Below are positions 1 to 8,767 of a stretch of 64,000 nt of DNA, in pieces; the stretch's first letter is position 1; the number at the start of each line of letters is the position of its first letter. The DNA is from Lentibacillus cibarius (lineage in GTDB: Bacteria > Bacillota > Bacilli > Bacillales > Amphibacillaceae). A program made the translations under genes and the position numbers. Location of the stretch: contig NZ_VCIA01000001.1 of NCBI RefSeq assembly GCF_005887555.1, positions 868,001-932,000 of the forward strand, read 5' to 3'. Below the pieces are notes generated by a model, which was given only the letters and a program-made list of their open reading frames with translations, did no database searches and was not told the DNA's origin.

Positions 1-177
1 CCGCATCTTTTTCATCTCTGTCTCCATTGTTCCCACCCTTGCTTCTAGGCTTTCTGTTCTATCTTCTAAATTACCAACTCTACCTTCCAACCTGCTAATA
101 CTTTCCTTAACTTCTCCGACATCTTTTGATAGCTCTTTGATTGCAACAAACAAGTCGTCCATGGTTGTATCACTCAT
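1..177 (-). CDS. coiled-coil protein, N-terminal 59 codons (runs off left edge)
   Basis: Reading the minus strand from an ATG at 177 gives an open frame to the window edge. The start is supported by GGAGGTG 8 nt upstream. The protein begins MSDTTMDDLFVAIKEL and continues with heptad-like repeats (SRLEGRVGNLEDRTESLEAR), so it should form a coiled coil. There is no signal peptide or membrane segment in the visible part. Small coiled-coil proteins of this kind are common in Bacillaceae and their roles are mostly unknown. The rest lies outside the window. Confidence 0.7.
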   Translation of the reverse strand, partial: MSDTTMDDLFVAIKELSKDVGEVKESISRLEGRVGNLEDRTESLEARVGTMETEMKKMR

Positions 178-239
178 CCAGTTTCACCTCCATTTCAATA
201 CATTCATCGTAGCACCACGAAGTATCTTCAACAAGTTTA

Positions 240-279
240 GAAAAACTCGTCATTCGCCTCATCTTATAGCGAATGACGA
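240..279 (-). terminator. putative Rho-independent terminator of the jet operon
   Basis: A perfect 11-bp inverted repeat (247-257 and 269-279) with an 11-nt loop. On the minus strand it is followed by GTTTTTC. It lies about 130 nt beyond the jetD stop codon, so it is a good candidate for ending the Wadjet transcript. The T run is short, so strength is uncertain. Confidence 0.5.
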
Positions 280-412
280 AGTGTTTCTTACAAGGTCACC
301 CATAAATTTTACTTTCTGACGTTGGAACATAATATGAAATTTCGACCATTAGACATTCTCAAAATTCAATTTTGACCAGGATTAACTTTAACTTTACCAC
401 AATGATTTTGAC

Positions 413-1672
413 TTATTTTTCAAATTCACCTTTTTTCATATCCTCCACCATCCGCTCCACTAACGCTTCCTGGTACCCGGCCTTACCTTTTTCGCGCATG
501 CGTGCGGCCACGTCAGCCAACGTTGGGTGCTCAATCCGGTTCAGTTTTTCCAGCCGCTCGTCCGGCAGCTCTTTTACCGGATTGCTAGCGGCATAGGCTT
601 CTACATCCATGTGCCATAGTTTCACACGGCCGTCCGGATACCTGTTCAATAGCCGCTGCGCCATGCCGAGGCCTTCCGGGTCGAAATCGCCGGCGTAATG
701 CAGGGTGTTTCCTGATTCCACCAGCCGGTCCAGCAACATGAGCGCGGCGAGAGTGAACTGGCCGTTGGTGCAGACGATTGGGACACCCTTCCTGTAGTCC
801 AATATTGTGGCACATACGCCGGAATTCTCAACCACCCAGACGTCTGAGCCGTACGCAGGATAAACGGCTGTTACATTCACTAGCTCCCGAATCGGTACAA
901 TTTGCACGGTGTTTTCACTGACGGCGGCTTCCCACACGGGGTGGGTGCCTGTTTCTGTTTCAGCAAGCAGTCCGGCACAAGTAACATAATTCAGCAGGTC
1001 GTCCCGGTAAATATGATAATGCTGCAGAAGCTCGTTAATCGCTTCCGTGCTTGTCGGAACAGGCTCGCGAACACCAATCGCTAGTACGTTCAGCCACAAC
1101 TTCCCTTGATCGGTATGCAAGTCAAACACATGCGGGTCACCGGTTACACGTTGGCTGAACATCGGCAAGCGCTCCAGTGATGATGGCAATTGGCCCCACG
1201 CAGCCTGCAGCCGGTCCACCATCCCCACAAAACGTTCTGGCTCCCGCTCCAGCAGTGTCCAAATCCAGCGGGTTTCGCCCGGGTTCTCAACCAAATAATC
1301 AAACCAAAATGCAAGCGACGTATATTTTTCCCTTAGACTAGCTACAAAAGCGTGTAAACCAGCTTCCTTTTCCTGCTTCCGCTGCTTTTTCGAGATAATC
1401 TCTTCCCCAAAAAACGCATCAAGCAAGGATTTCAGCGCCACGTCACTAAAACGGGTATCAGCCAGTTGCCGCTCGAACGCTGGCATCGAAATCGTTCCTT
1501 TGGCAGCCAGCTTCAACCCTGGCATGCCAAAGAATCCGCCAATTACCTCTAGTTCTTCATCAGTAAACAATCGAACGGGAACGGTACCGCCTATTCTGCC
1601 AAGGGATTCGTATTTCTTTTTGAACTCGCTAAATAATTTTTGATAAGCGGCTTCACTTTTAAAAAAGTCCAC
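413..1672 (-). CDS. jetD: Wadjet type II JetD (DUF2399/TIGR02679-like, TOPRIM-type nuclease subunit)
   Basis: JetD is the DNA-cleaving subunit of the Wadjet anti-plasmid system; the family has a Topo VI A-like TOPRIM fold. The C-terminal half shows the acidic TOPRIM motif in HYAGDFDPEGLGMAQ, and the N-terminal YESLGRIGGTV region is typical of TIGR02679 proteins. The open frame begins at a GTG (1672) with no ribosome site. A strong AAAGGAG lies 9 nt before an ATG at 1695 that is out of frame by one base. Adding one A to the A6 tract just after that ATG joins it perfectly to the JetD frame (MEKNLQQAVDFF). Either the gene is N-terminally frameshifted or a base is missing from the read. It is the last gene of the operon, about 15-40 nt after jetC. 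Confidence 0.85.
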   Translation of the reverse strand: MDFFKSEAAYQKLFSEFKKKYESLGRIGGTVPVRLFTDEELEVIGGFFGMPGLKLAAKGTISMPAFERQLADTRFSDVALKSLLDAFFGEEIISKKQRKQEKEAGLHAFVASLREKYTSLAFWFDYLVENPGETRWIWTLLEREPERFVGMVDRLQAAWGQLPSSLERLPMFSQRVTGDPHVFDLHTDQGKLWLNVLAIGVREPVPTSTEAINELLQHYHIYRDDLLNYVTCAGLLAETETGTHPVWEAAVSENTVQIVPIRELVNVTAVYPAYGSDVWVVENSGVCATILDYRKGVPIVCTNGQFTLAALMLLDRLVESGNTLHYAGDFDPEGLGMAQRLLNRYPDGRVKLWHMDVEAYAASNPVKELPDERLEKLNRIEHPTLADVAARMREKGKAGYQEALVERMVEDMKKGEFEK

Positions 1673-1710
1673 CGCTTGTTGAAGGTTTTTTCCATCGAAT
1701 CGTACTCCTT

Positions 1711-4700
1711 TTACGAATCCAGTGTTGTAGCTGTTTCTTCTTCAGGAATGTCTAAGTGCCTTGTGTTGCCGTCCCAATAATAGCGGATAACGGTGACAAA
1801 TCCTTCATTTTTCGGGCGGACGAGTTCAGCGATAGCGAGCGACGAAATCGTGTCATAATCGCCCCAGAGCACTTGCGAGTTCATAATATAATCGAATCCG
1901 AGCTCCTCGACGATTTCAAACATTTCCCGAATGTTGTTCTCATCGACACCAGCAAATGCCTCGTCCAACGAAATGATATATGGCGCGGTGTCATCGGCCT
2001 CCAAATAGCGCGAGTAACATGCCGTAAACAGCGGAATATACATGGCCATCGCTTTTTCGCCGCCACTGAACTTGTAAAACGCATGGTTGGTCAGTTCGCG
2101 CTTCGGTTCGCCGGCACGCTGGTAGGATAGGACAAACGAAAACCAGTTCCGGTAATCGAGTACGTCTTTCAGCACTTGCAATAAGGTGTTTCCCTCACCT
2201 TTTACATCAACGAGTTCTTTGGCGCGTTCGATTTTGGAGCGGAAGTGCGCAATGACCTGATTGATGTCTTCCTCTTTCAATAAACGGGCGTCACGCCGCA
2301 GTAAATCGACCAGTTCCTTCGTATCCAGCTCAGCTTCTGTTTCTGCGGTACGCGGTTTCCATTTAATGGAGAAGGACAAGCCAGAAGACGAATCGCTGCC
2401 AGTCATCAGTTTATTCATTTGTTCCGTCCATTTTTGCGCACGGCCAATGCGACTGCGCAATTTTTTACCGACCGAATCAAACAGAATTTCCTCATACAGC
2501 CGGCGGTCCTGATCATCTAGCATCGTTTGCTGGCGTTCGCGGTCATCGGCAATTGTTTTCCTAATATAGTACGGGCTTACCCGTTTTCCTTGAAAATCAA
2601 GTTCAATTTTGCGCCGCTTCGTTTTTTGCTGCCAGTTGGTGATGTGCATGTGCTGCTCATCAGTCCAGTCGTCACGCATCCAATCTTCATCGGTGGCCGG
2701 GATTTCGGTATCGGTCATGCGATATTCCATTAGATTAGTGTTCTGTTCGAAATAGACACTCGTCAGCTGGCTTTCCAGTGTGGACGGGTCTTTTTCTTTC
2801 AAAAAGGTTTTATATTCTTTGGCAATTGTTCTAGCTAGTGCATCTGTATCTTCCGTCTGCTCCGGCACGTCGACAAAACCAAAACTAACTTCCTGTTGGA
2901 ACGATGCTTTCCATGCGTTGGTCATGTTTTCCCCGAAGCGTATTTTTTGCTGAATGGTTGTAATTTCATCCGTGAGCACGTTTTTCTTGGATTCTTTTGC
3001 CGGTAAATCTGATTTAATCTGATCAAGCTCTCTGTTTGTCGCGGCAAGCGCTTCCTGTACTTCTCGGATTTGTTTGCGGATGTCGGCGACGCCTTCTAAT
3101 TCGAGCTGTTTTTCGATTTCGGCGATGTTCTGCTCTTTCTGGGACTGCCTGTCAGCAAGTTCATTCAATTCGCCCTGCAGTTCATCGACTTCCGCAGCCA
3201 ATTCCTCCAGCCGTTCGTTCGCCTGCTCGATTTGCTGGGCGGTATGCCGGTACGTGGTATGCTTCGTAATCAGTCCGTGCAAGGCTATCTCGTATTCCCG
3301 CATCTGCTGGGCCGCTTCCTGGTATGCTGCAAAGGAAAAAGGCAAATTATATGCTCGGGTTTCCGCATCGAGCTTGCTTTTCATTTCCCTGTACGCCTGT
3401 GTCAGTTGGTTCATTTGCTCGTCCAATTCACGCAACGTTTTCTCGTATTGACCAATTGCGAACCGTTTTTCTTTTATATGGGAAAAGCTCTCAGCCAAAT
3501 CATCATCTTGTGGAAACGCATCAAGTGCATCGGTCGCAGCCTGAACGTTGTCTTTTAATTCATCCACTTCCCGTTGAACCACTTGTTGTTCCACTTGTAA
3601 GGCATCGAGTTCAGCACTCAGTTGCTCGATTTGCTCTTGCCGGTACCGCCGGCGGGCATTTCGGCCGATGAACCGCACCCGTTCAACCGGAACTGCATGC
3701 CCGTGCAGTAAACCAACCTGATACGTGCCATCCGCGTTAATCGCCGCCTTTTCCGCATCCGCGTCACTGTCGACCAGAATACTACGCAGCACGTCATCGA
3801 CCTGTACCGGGCTAAGTTTCGCATCATCATCCAAATCAGGCTGCAAATAATCAGCCAAAGTGTGCGCCATCATGTTTGGACTCGCTTGCAAGATGCGGTC
3901 ATGCTGCAGTGGTATGGCTTCGTTTGTCAACAACGCATCCAAGAAGCCGGCATCATTCAGCGCGGCTTCTATCTGCACGCGCACGTTTTCCGGGACATGC
4001 TCCTGAAATTCAACCGCTTCATATAAAGGTGCAAATACATGCCCCACTTCGGCCAATTGTTTTCGGGCATCCCGTGTCGTTTCCCGCTGGTTCGGTGGCT
4101 CGGGATCACGTTTCGCCTTTAATGCTGACAATTCCGCTTCTTTTGTTCGGATGTCTTCCTTCAGCGTTGTGATTCGACTGTTCTTCAGTGCGATTTGTTC
4201 CTTCATTTGCATCTGATAATCACGAACCGCTTCCACATACGGAGTGCGGATACGCTCATAACCGACAGGCTCATAAAGATGGTACATATCGCGGGATGTT
4301 TGCTGCAAAATATCCTCAGTGACCGGTACATATGCGTGGTTTTCCGCCCATTGATGGATTTCCGACAGTTGATCCTGTTTATCTTTTTCAAAAATATCGA
4401 GCCAATCTTGTTCTTCTTGCTTGACGGTGTCCAGTTCCTGTCGAGTCGACGCCATTTTTTGATCAAGTTCGGCGATGCGGGTTTTCTTTTGTTCTAATTC
4501 GCGCAGTTCGCCGGTGAGCGATTCTAGTTTCCGGTAATGCTGTTCCGCTTCCTTTTTCCAGATGGTAAAGTCATGCTCGGTTTGCCTATGCCGATCAAAG
4601 TCATGCTTGTTAATCTCATGCTGTAAAAAAGAAGCAGCTTCAGCGTCGTGGTCTAAATCTACTAGCATATCTTCCAGCTCGCGATGTAGTTCATCGAATG

Positions 4701-5859
4701 ATGCGACCAGCTTTTGCTGTTTTTCTTTGGTCGCTAGTTCCTGCTGTTTCTTTCCGGTCAAGGTGCTGTCTTTTTTGGCGTGGTCTTGCTTGATTTCTTG
4801 TAACTTTGCCAATTCGCTTTTCCGTTCTTCCTCCAGGTTCCACACTTTATGGCTTTGCAGGCGGGTACGTTTTTGCTCCAGCACGTCATGGTTCTGTTCG
4901 AGCGTCCGTTTCCGCTCTTGTAATGCTGTTATTTCGCCGGTCAAATCGCGTTCTTCCGCCTGTTTTTCCGTTAGTGCAGCTGTTTCGTTATTATATCGCT
5001 TGTTAGCGTCCACGTAATGAGCCGCTTTATCGGCCAGCTTATACTGATTATACGCATCATACCGTTTCAGCAATTTTTCCAGTGCGGTCTGTTCGCGTTC
5101 CAGCTGCTCAATCTGTTGTTTCGTCTGGTCCATATGTTCAATCGTGTCAGACAAATGACGCAAATCTTCATCTGTCAGCGGCGGTAGCGAGGCTTCCAGA
5201 ATGTCGTAAATGGCAGTCGGGCGGAATTCTTTGGAGAGTTTGGGACTACGCAGCTGGATTAATAATTTAATAAGGTCGTCATACGCTTCCAGATCGGCAA
5301 ATCCGAAAATATACTTGTTGACAAGTTTCATATACTCCCCTTGTGTTCGGACGACTTGCCCGCCTGTATCAATCCGATTTTCCAGCTGGACCCGTGATAG
5401 AGGAATCCGCTGCTTTTCCCCGCCGTTGTATGCCATCTCATAAAGGGCGAAATCTTTCCCGATGCGGCGGTTATCCGTGATGACGAAGCCCCAGAAGTTC
5501 ATATTTTTATGGCGGCGCGCTTGCAGTCCGATCCCGGTGGTGATGTACTGATTCGTATCTTCGCGCTTGTACTCGAGGAATAAATAGCCTGTCCGCTCAT
5601 CCCGGTCCACGACATCCTTTTCCCCTAAAAGATAGTCTTCCATTTTCCGTGCGCGTGACCCGAATGGATCCAGACGGTCCGGTGATTTTTTCCCGTCTAA
5701 TAATACCGGCAGTATACTTTGCATCGTCACCGATTTACCTGAGCCGTTTGAACCCCGAAGCAGTAATTTACCGTCCGCAAAGTCAAAAATTTCATCATCA
5801 TAATACCAGAAGTTCAACAGCCCAGCCCGGTTCATTTTCCATTTATGATGTTTGTTCAT
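1711..5859 (-). CDS. jetC: Wadjet type II JetC (SMC/MukB/SbcC-like ATPase, TIGR02680-like)
   Basis: This is the large SMC-type ATPase of Wadjet, which with JetA and JetB forms a DNA-extruding complex that recognises small circular DNA. About 1382 residues: Walker A GSNGSGKS at residues 36-43, long charged coiled-coil arms (about 240-530 and 720-990), signature FSGGEKAM near 1260 and Walker B IISLDEAF near 1290. The longer open frame begins 19 codons upstream, but ATG at 5859 is chosen because GGAAGGTGAG lies just before it. It overlaps the end of jetB by 17 nt, which suggests translational coupling. ABC motifs are complete, so it should be an active ATPase. Confidence 0.93.
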   Translation of the reverse strand: MNKHHKWKMNRAGLLNFWYYDDEIFDFADGKLLLRGSNGSGKSVTMQSILPVLLDGKKSPDRLDPFGSRARKMEDYLLGEKDVVDRDERTGYLFLEYKREDTNQYITTGIGLQARRHKNMNFWGFVITDNRRIGKDFALYEMAYNGGEKQRIPLSRVQLENRIDTGGQVVRTQGEYMKLVNKYIFGFADLEAYDDLIKLLIQLRSPKLSKEFRPTAIYDILEASLPPLTDEDLRHLSDTIEHMDQTKQQIEQLEREQTALEKLLKRYDAYNQYKLADKAAHYVDANKRYNNETAALTEKQAEERDLTGEITALQERKRTLEQNHDVLEQKRTRLQSHKVWNLEEERKSELAKLQEIKQDHAKKDSTLTGKKQQELATKEKQQKLVASFDELHRELEDMLVDLDHDAEAASFLQHEINKHDFDRHRQTEHDFTIWKKEAEQHYRKLESLTGELRELEQKKTRIAELDQKMASTRQELDTVKQEEQDWLDIFEKDKQDQLSEIHQWAENHAYVPVTEDILQQTSRDMYHLYEPVGYERIRTPYVEAVRDYQMQMKEQIALKNSRITTLKEDIRTKEAELSALKAKRDPEPPNQRETTRDARKQLAEVGHVFAPLYEAVEFQEHVPENVRVQIEAALNDAGFLDALLTNEAIPLQHDRILQASPNMMAHTLADYLQPDLDDDAKLSPVQVDDVLRSILVDSDADAEKAAINADGTYQVGLLHGHAVPVERVRFIGRNARRRYRQEQIEQLSAELDALQVEQQVVQREVDELKDNVQAATDALDAFPQDDDLAESFSHIKEKRFAIGQYEKTLRELDEQMNQLTQAYREMKSKLDAETRAYNLPFSFAAYQEAAQQMREYEIALHGLITKHTTYRHTAQQIEQANERLEELAAEVDELQGELNELADRQSQKEQNIAEIEKQLELEGVADIRKQIREVQEALAATNRELDQIKSDLPAKESKKNVLTDEITTIQQKIRFGENMTNAWKASFQQEVSFGFVDVPEQTEDTDALARTIAKEYKTFLKEKDPSTLESQLTSVYFEQNTNLMEYRMTDTEIPATDEDWMRDDWTDEQHMHITNWQQKTKRRKIELDFQGKRVSPYYIRKTIADDRERQQTMLDDQDRRLYEEILFDSVGKKLRSRIGRAQKWTEQMNKLMTGSDSSSGLSFSIKWKPRTAETEAELDTKELVDLLRRDARLLKEEDINQVIAHFRSKIERAKELVDVKGEGNTLLQVLKDVLDYRNWFSFVLSYQRAGEPKRELTNHAFYKFSGGEKAMAMYIPLFTACYSRYLEADDTAPYIISLDEAFAGVDENNIREMFEIVEELGFDYIMNSQVLWGDYDTISSLAIAELVRPKNEGFVTVIRYYWDGNTRHLDIPEEETATTLDS

Positions 5860-7015
5860 TGGTCTCACCTTCCCGTTCTTGGAAGTCTTTCGGATAATGC
5901 CCAGTAACCCGCCCAAACAACGGCTTCATCACATATGCATTGGTTACCGGTTCCACTTCAAGCATTTCCCAGTCAAATAACAGCGCCACCAGCTCATCGG
6001 TAATCGTGGCAATCGACGCCTCGCGGAAATGTTTACTCCAGCCATTGCCGTACATTTCGCGGCTCTTCGTCACCATTTCTTCCAGCGCCAATCGCGACAG
6101 CCGGATTGTGCCTAGCTCGTCCGGCGCATGTGTACTTTCGTTTCTTAGCACACTTGCCACATGCAGGGCTACATCCATAATCGCTTTTTGGTCAGGGAAA
6201 AGCGTCAGTTCCTGCTTTCGTTCCTCGGCGACCAGCATGGCAGCATTTTTGAACACTTCCAGCCGGAATTGACTATGTTCCTCGATGTCCTCACGTAACC
6301 GGTTTCGGAAGTTACGAATATAGGCAAAATCCGCGTCATCCTCGCTTTCCCGATGCACGACTGGCGACAAGAACAGCTTCCGGTATACCCGCTTGCGCCG
6401 CTCATCAGCTTCATGTCGCTCCCATTCACTCGCCAATATCGCATCCGCTGATGAATAATCAAACAAATCTTTTGGATAAGACCGCATGAAATACCTGGCA
6501 TACACCGTCGTTTCATAGAGCACTTCCTGTTCCTGGTTCATGGCAAAATGGTCCACTTCCCCTTCCACTGATTGAAAAATGGACAACTGTTCCAACTGTT
6601 TGATGACTCGGACGAGTGAGCGGCGGTGGTTATAATTCGTCCAATCGAGCGGGAATTCGCCCGGGTACAAGTCTTTAATCTCCTCGCAAATATCCGACAG
6701 CAAAAACTGCTCATCGACCGACCGATTTTCCGTAAAAGCGAGCGCACAGCAAAAGATCGCATAGTCACGCGGTTCTTGAAAAGCCTGCATCCCCATCCAG
6801 CTCTTGGCCTCTACTGGGATTTTTTCCAGTTTAATGAAGTGCTGATGGACGATTAATTCAAACCCGAGCTTATCGTCCACGTAACGTTTCAGCACTTTTT
6901 CCCGTTCGCGGATCATTTGATACAATTCGGGTTCCTTGAGGCGCAATACCCAAAACCGCTCCAGTAAGAGGCCGAACGCTTTTTCAGCTTTTTCATCAAA
7001 TTGATTTGTTTCCAT
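5843..7015 (-). CDS. jetB: Wadjet type II JetB (DUF2398/TIGR02678-like, kleisin-partner subunit)
   Basis: A 390-residue soluble protein matching the DUF2398/TIGR02678 family in length and in position between DUF2397 and SbcC-like genes. In Wadjet the JetB protein is a MukE-like winged-helix (KITE) partner of the kleisin JetA. The sequence is rich in charged helices with no membrane segment. The ATG at 7015 directly follows the jetA stop codon, with GAGGTG about 10 nt upstream inside the end of jetA, so translation is coupled. The assignment rests mainly on operon order plus general resemblance to the family. Confidence 0.87.
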   Translation of the reverse strand: METNQFDEKAEKAFGLLLERFWVLRLKEPELYQMIREREKVLKRYVDDKLGFELIVHQHFIKLEKIPVEAKSWMGMQAFQEPRDYAIFCCALAFTENRSVDEQFLLSDICEEIKDLYPGEFPLDWTNYNHRRSLVRVIKQLEQLSIFQSVEGEVDHFAMNQEQEVLYETTVYARYFMRSYPKDLFDYSSADAILASEWERHEADERRKRVYRKLFLSPVVHRESEDDADFAYIRNFRNRLREDIEEHSQFRLEVFKNAAMLVAEERKQELTLFPDQKAIMDVALHVASVLRNESTHAPDELGTIRLSRLALEEMVTKSREMYGNGWSKHFREASIATITDELVALLFDWEMLEVEPVTNAYVMKPLFGRVTGHYPKDFQEREGETNEQTS

Positions 7016-8512
7016 TTACTTGTTCACCTCATCTAAAAAGCGGAATGTCACCGCAGGCATTTCAATAGCACCATCTTCTGCATGCAGCACGGCACGTTTT
7101 TGTTCGTCCATAATCACTTGTACTTGCCGGCCGTATTCCGTTTTAAACGTATGGTTTTTTCTCGCCATCGCTTTGCCGATCCAGCCAAGCAACATTTTTC
7201 GCACATACGGTTCAACTGTCGGTAGTTCCGCCAGCCTGATTTCATTACCGGTCATATAATTTTCCAGCGTCTGCTGTTCAAGCCGCTTGTTGTGCAGATG
7301 TTCCTTGCGCGCGGCATCCTTGCGTTCCTTCTGACTGACAATCGCGCCGGGTCGGGTCTTTTCCCGATAGTTCCGGATACGCGGCTTCGTTTCATGTTCC
7401 ATCGGCGCCTCATCCCACACATCTGTATAAATATCATCGGTCGGAACGTGATCGCTGTAGATATGTCTCGTATGAAACACCCCGAAAACAACAGCGGATA
7501 ATTCATGTGCCTCATGAATCGTTTCGAGCGAATCAAACCATTCAGCCAGGTGTAAGTAATCTTTTTTGCGACTGCGAAAGTAATGATGCCGTTCACCGAG
7601 CCGCTGCACAATACGGGTGATGCGGCGAATTTGTTCGTTTGTACGTGTCTGCAGCATGTCCAAGTTGCTTTCGCCATGTGCATTGCCGAGGAACCATTCA
7701 CATAAACTGCGCCACTTCTCCTGCTTCTCGTTCATTAACTCCTGTTCATCCAGCCCCATATCCTCAAAACGGGGAACCTGCTGCTCATGGTTGATTACTT
7801 GTTTTAGAAGCGGGGTTAACTGCCGGATGCTAATCGACTCCAAAAGCTGCTGAATTTTCAATGCCGTCTGCTGCAGCCCGATTATAAAATCACGCAAATA
7901 CGCTGTGAACTGATCCTTATATGCGAGAAACGCTTCCGTCTGCATACGCTCTTCTGCAGCTTCACTATTAATGTGGGCCATATAGTCGGATGTGTTCTGA
8001 TTAATCGAGCGGAAGTAGGTTACGATATCATTCCAAAGTTGTGCACACTCATCAGCAGAGGGAACTTCATCTTGCTTGATGATTTCTTCCACTTTTAACA
8101 GTTCCTGATAGAGGCGCTCGAACTCTTTCTTTTCCAGTGACCCGCCAAATACATCGCCGCCCCGCTCCATTTGCTGAAGCATGCGCTCAAATTCCACGGT
8201 ATACGGCGTGCATTGGTAGCGATAGCGCTTCTTCTTGAATTCCTCAATCGTACTCGCCCGGCTCACTTCCTGCCTCGCCACCAAGTTATTCCACTTCACC
8301 AGCTGATCCAAGTCCTGCTGCAACTGCTCTTCTGTATAGTCCTGAAACCCGTCCAGATCGGTTAAATACGCGAAAATTTCTTCCGGAAACAAGAATTCCC
8401 GCATCCGTTCATGCTGCACGTAAAAATAGCGAAGGATCGCCCGGTAGCTCCACGCCTTATCAGCTGTCAGATAGGCCGCCTCCTGCACTTTTTTAAACGA
8501 TGGTGCCTGCAT
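7016..8512 (-). CDS. jetA: Wadjet type II JetA (DUF2397/TIGR02677-like, kleisin-like subunit)
   Basis: First gene of the jetABCD operon, about 498 residues. The N-terminal block (YLTADKAWSYRAILRYFY, then HERMREFLFPEE) is the recognisable DUF2397/TIGR02677 opening. JetA is the kleisin-type (MukF-like) subunit that bridges the JetC heads. The middle is long and helical, the C-terminal part basic. The open frame extends to a TTG at 8527; ATG 8512 is preferred because GGGTGAT lies just before it and because a predicted promoter would start transcription near 8537. ATG 8518 is possible. A set of all four subunits in this order defines Wadjet type II. Confidence 0.88.
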   Translation of the reverse strand: MQAPSFKKVQEAAYLTADKAWSYRAILRYFYVQHERMREFLFPEEIFAYLTDLDGFQDYTEEQLQQDLDQLVKWNNLVARQEVSRASTIEEFKKKRYRYQCTPYTVEFERMLQQMERGGDVFGGSLEKKEFERLYQELLKVEEIIKQDEVPSADECAQLWNDIVTYFRSINQNTSDYMAHINSEAAEERMQTEAFLAYKDQFTAYLRDFIIGLQQTALKIQQLLESISIRQLTPLLKQVINHEQQVPRFEDMGLDEQELMNEKQEKWRSLCEWFLGNAHGESNLDMLQTRTNEQIRRITRIVQRLGERHHYFRSRKKDYLHLAEWFDSLETIHEAHELSAVVFGVFHTRHIYSDHVPTDDIYTDVWDEAPMEHETKPRIRNYREKTRPGAIVSQKERKDAARKEHLHNKRLEQQTLENYMTGNEIRLAELPTVEPYVRKMLLGWIGKAMARKNHTFKTEYGRQVQVIMDEQKRAVLHAEDGAIEMPAVTFRFLDEVNK

Positions 8513-8543
8513 CTTCATCACCCGCAAAATTCGACTTTCTTCT

Positions 8544-8572
8544 ATTGTATGTCTGTGGCGTGAATATGTCTA
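8544..8572 (-). promoter_or_regulatory. predicted sigma-A promoter of the jet operon
   Basis: On the minus strand TAGACA (-35, 5 of 6 consensus bases) and TACAAT (-10, 5 of 6) are separated by exactly 17 nt. Transcription would start near 8537, giving a leader of about 25 nt before jetA ATG 8512. No operator-like repeats are obvious beside it. Confidence 0.5.
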
Positions 8573-8731
8573 TGGATGAAATTGTGGAATATATTGAGAA
8601 GGTAAGTTATTCGGGGTGCTAGCCGGTTAAGGAAAAATATCCGCTGGAGCTTAGAATGCCCCTGTCACTCTCTTGCTAAATCAATCTCCATTTGACGTTG
8701 TGCGACTTTTCTGCTAACTTAATAAGGTATA

Positions 8732-8748
8732 TATAAAACGCTTACAAA
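8732..8748 (+). promoter_or_regulatory. weak cre-like site upstream of the AtoE-family transporter
   Basis: TATAAAACGCTTACAAA matches the CcpA cre pattern WTGNNARCGNWWWCAWW except at the conserved TG. It sits 20-36 nt before the TTG start, a place where CcpA could block transcription of a fatty-acid carrier. The two mismatches make this tentative. Confidence 0.25.
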
Positions 8749-8767
8749 GGTGAAGGGGGAAGTCCTT

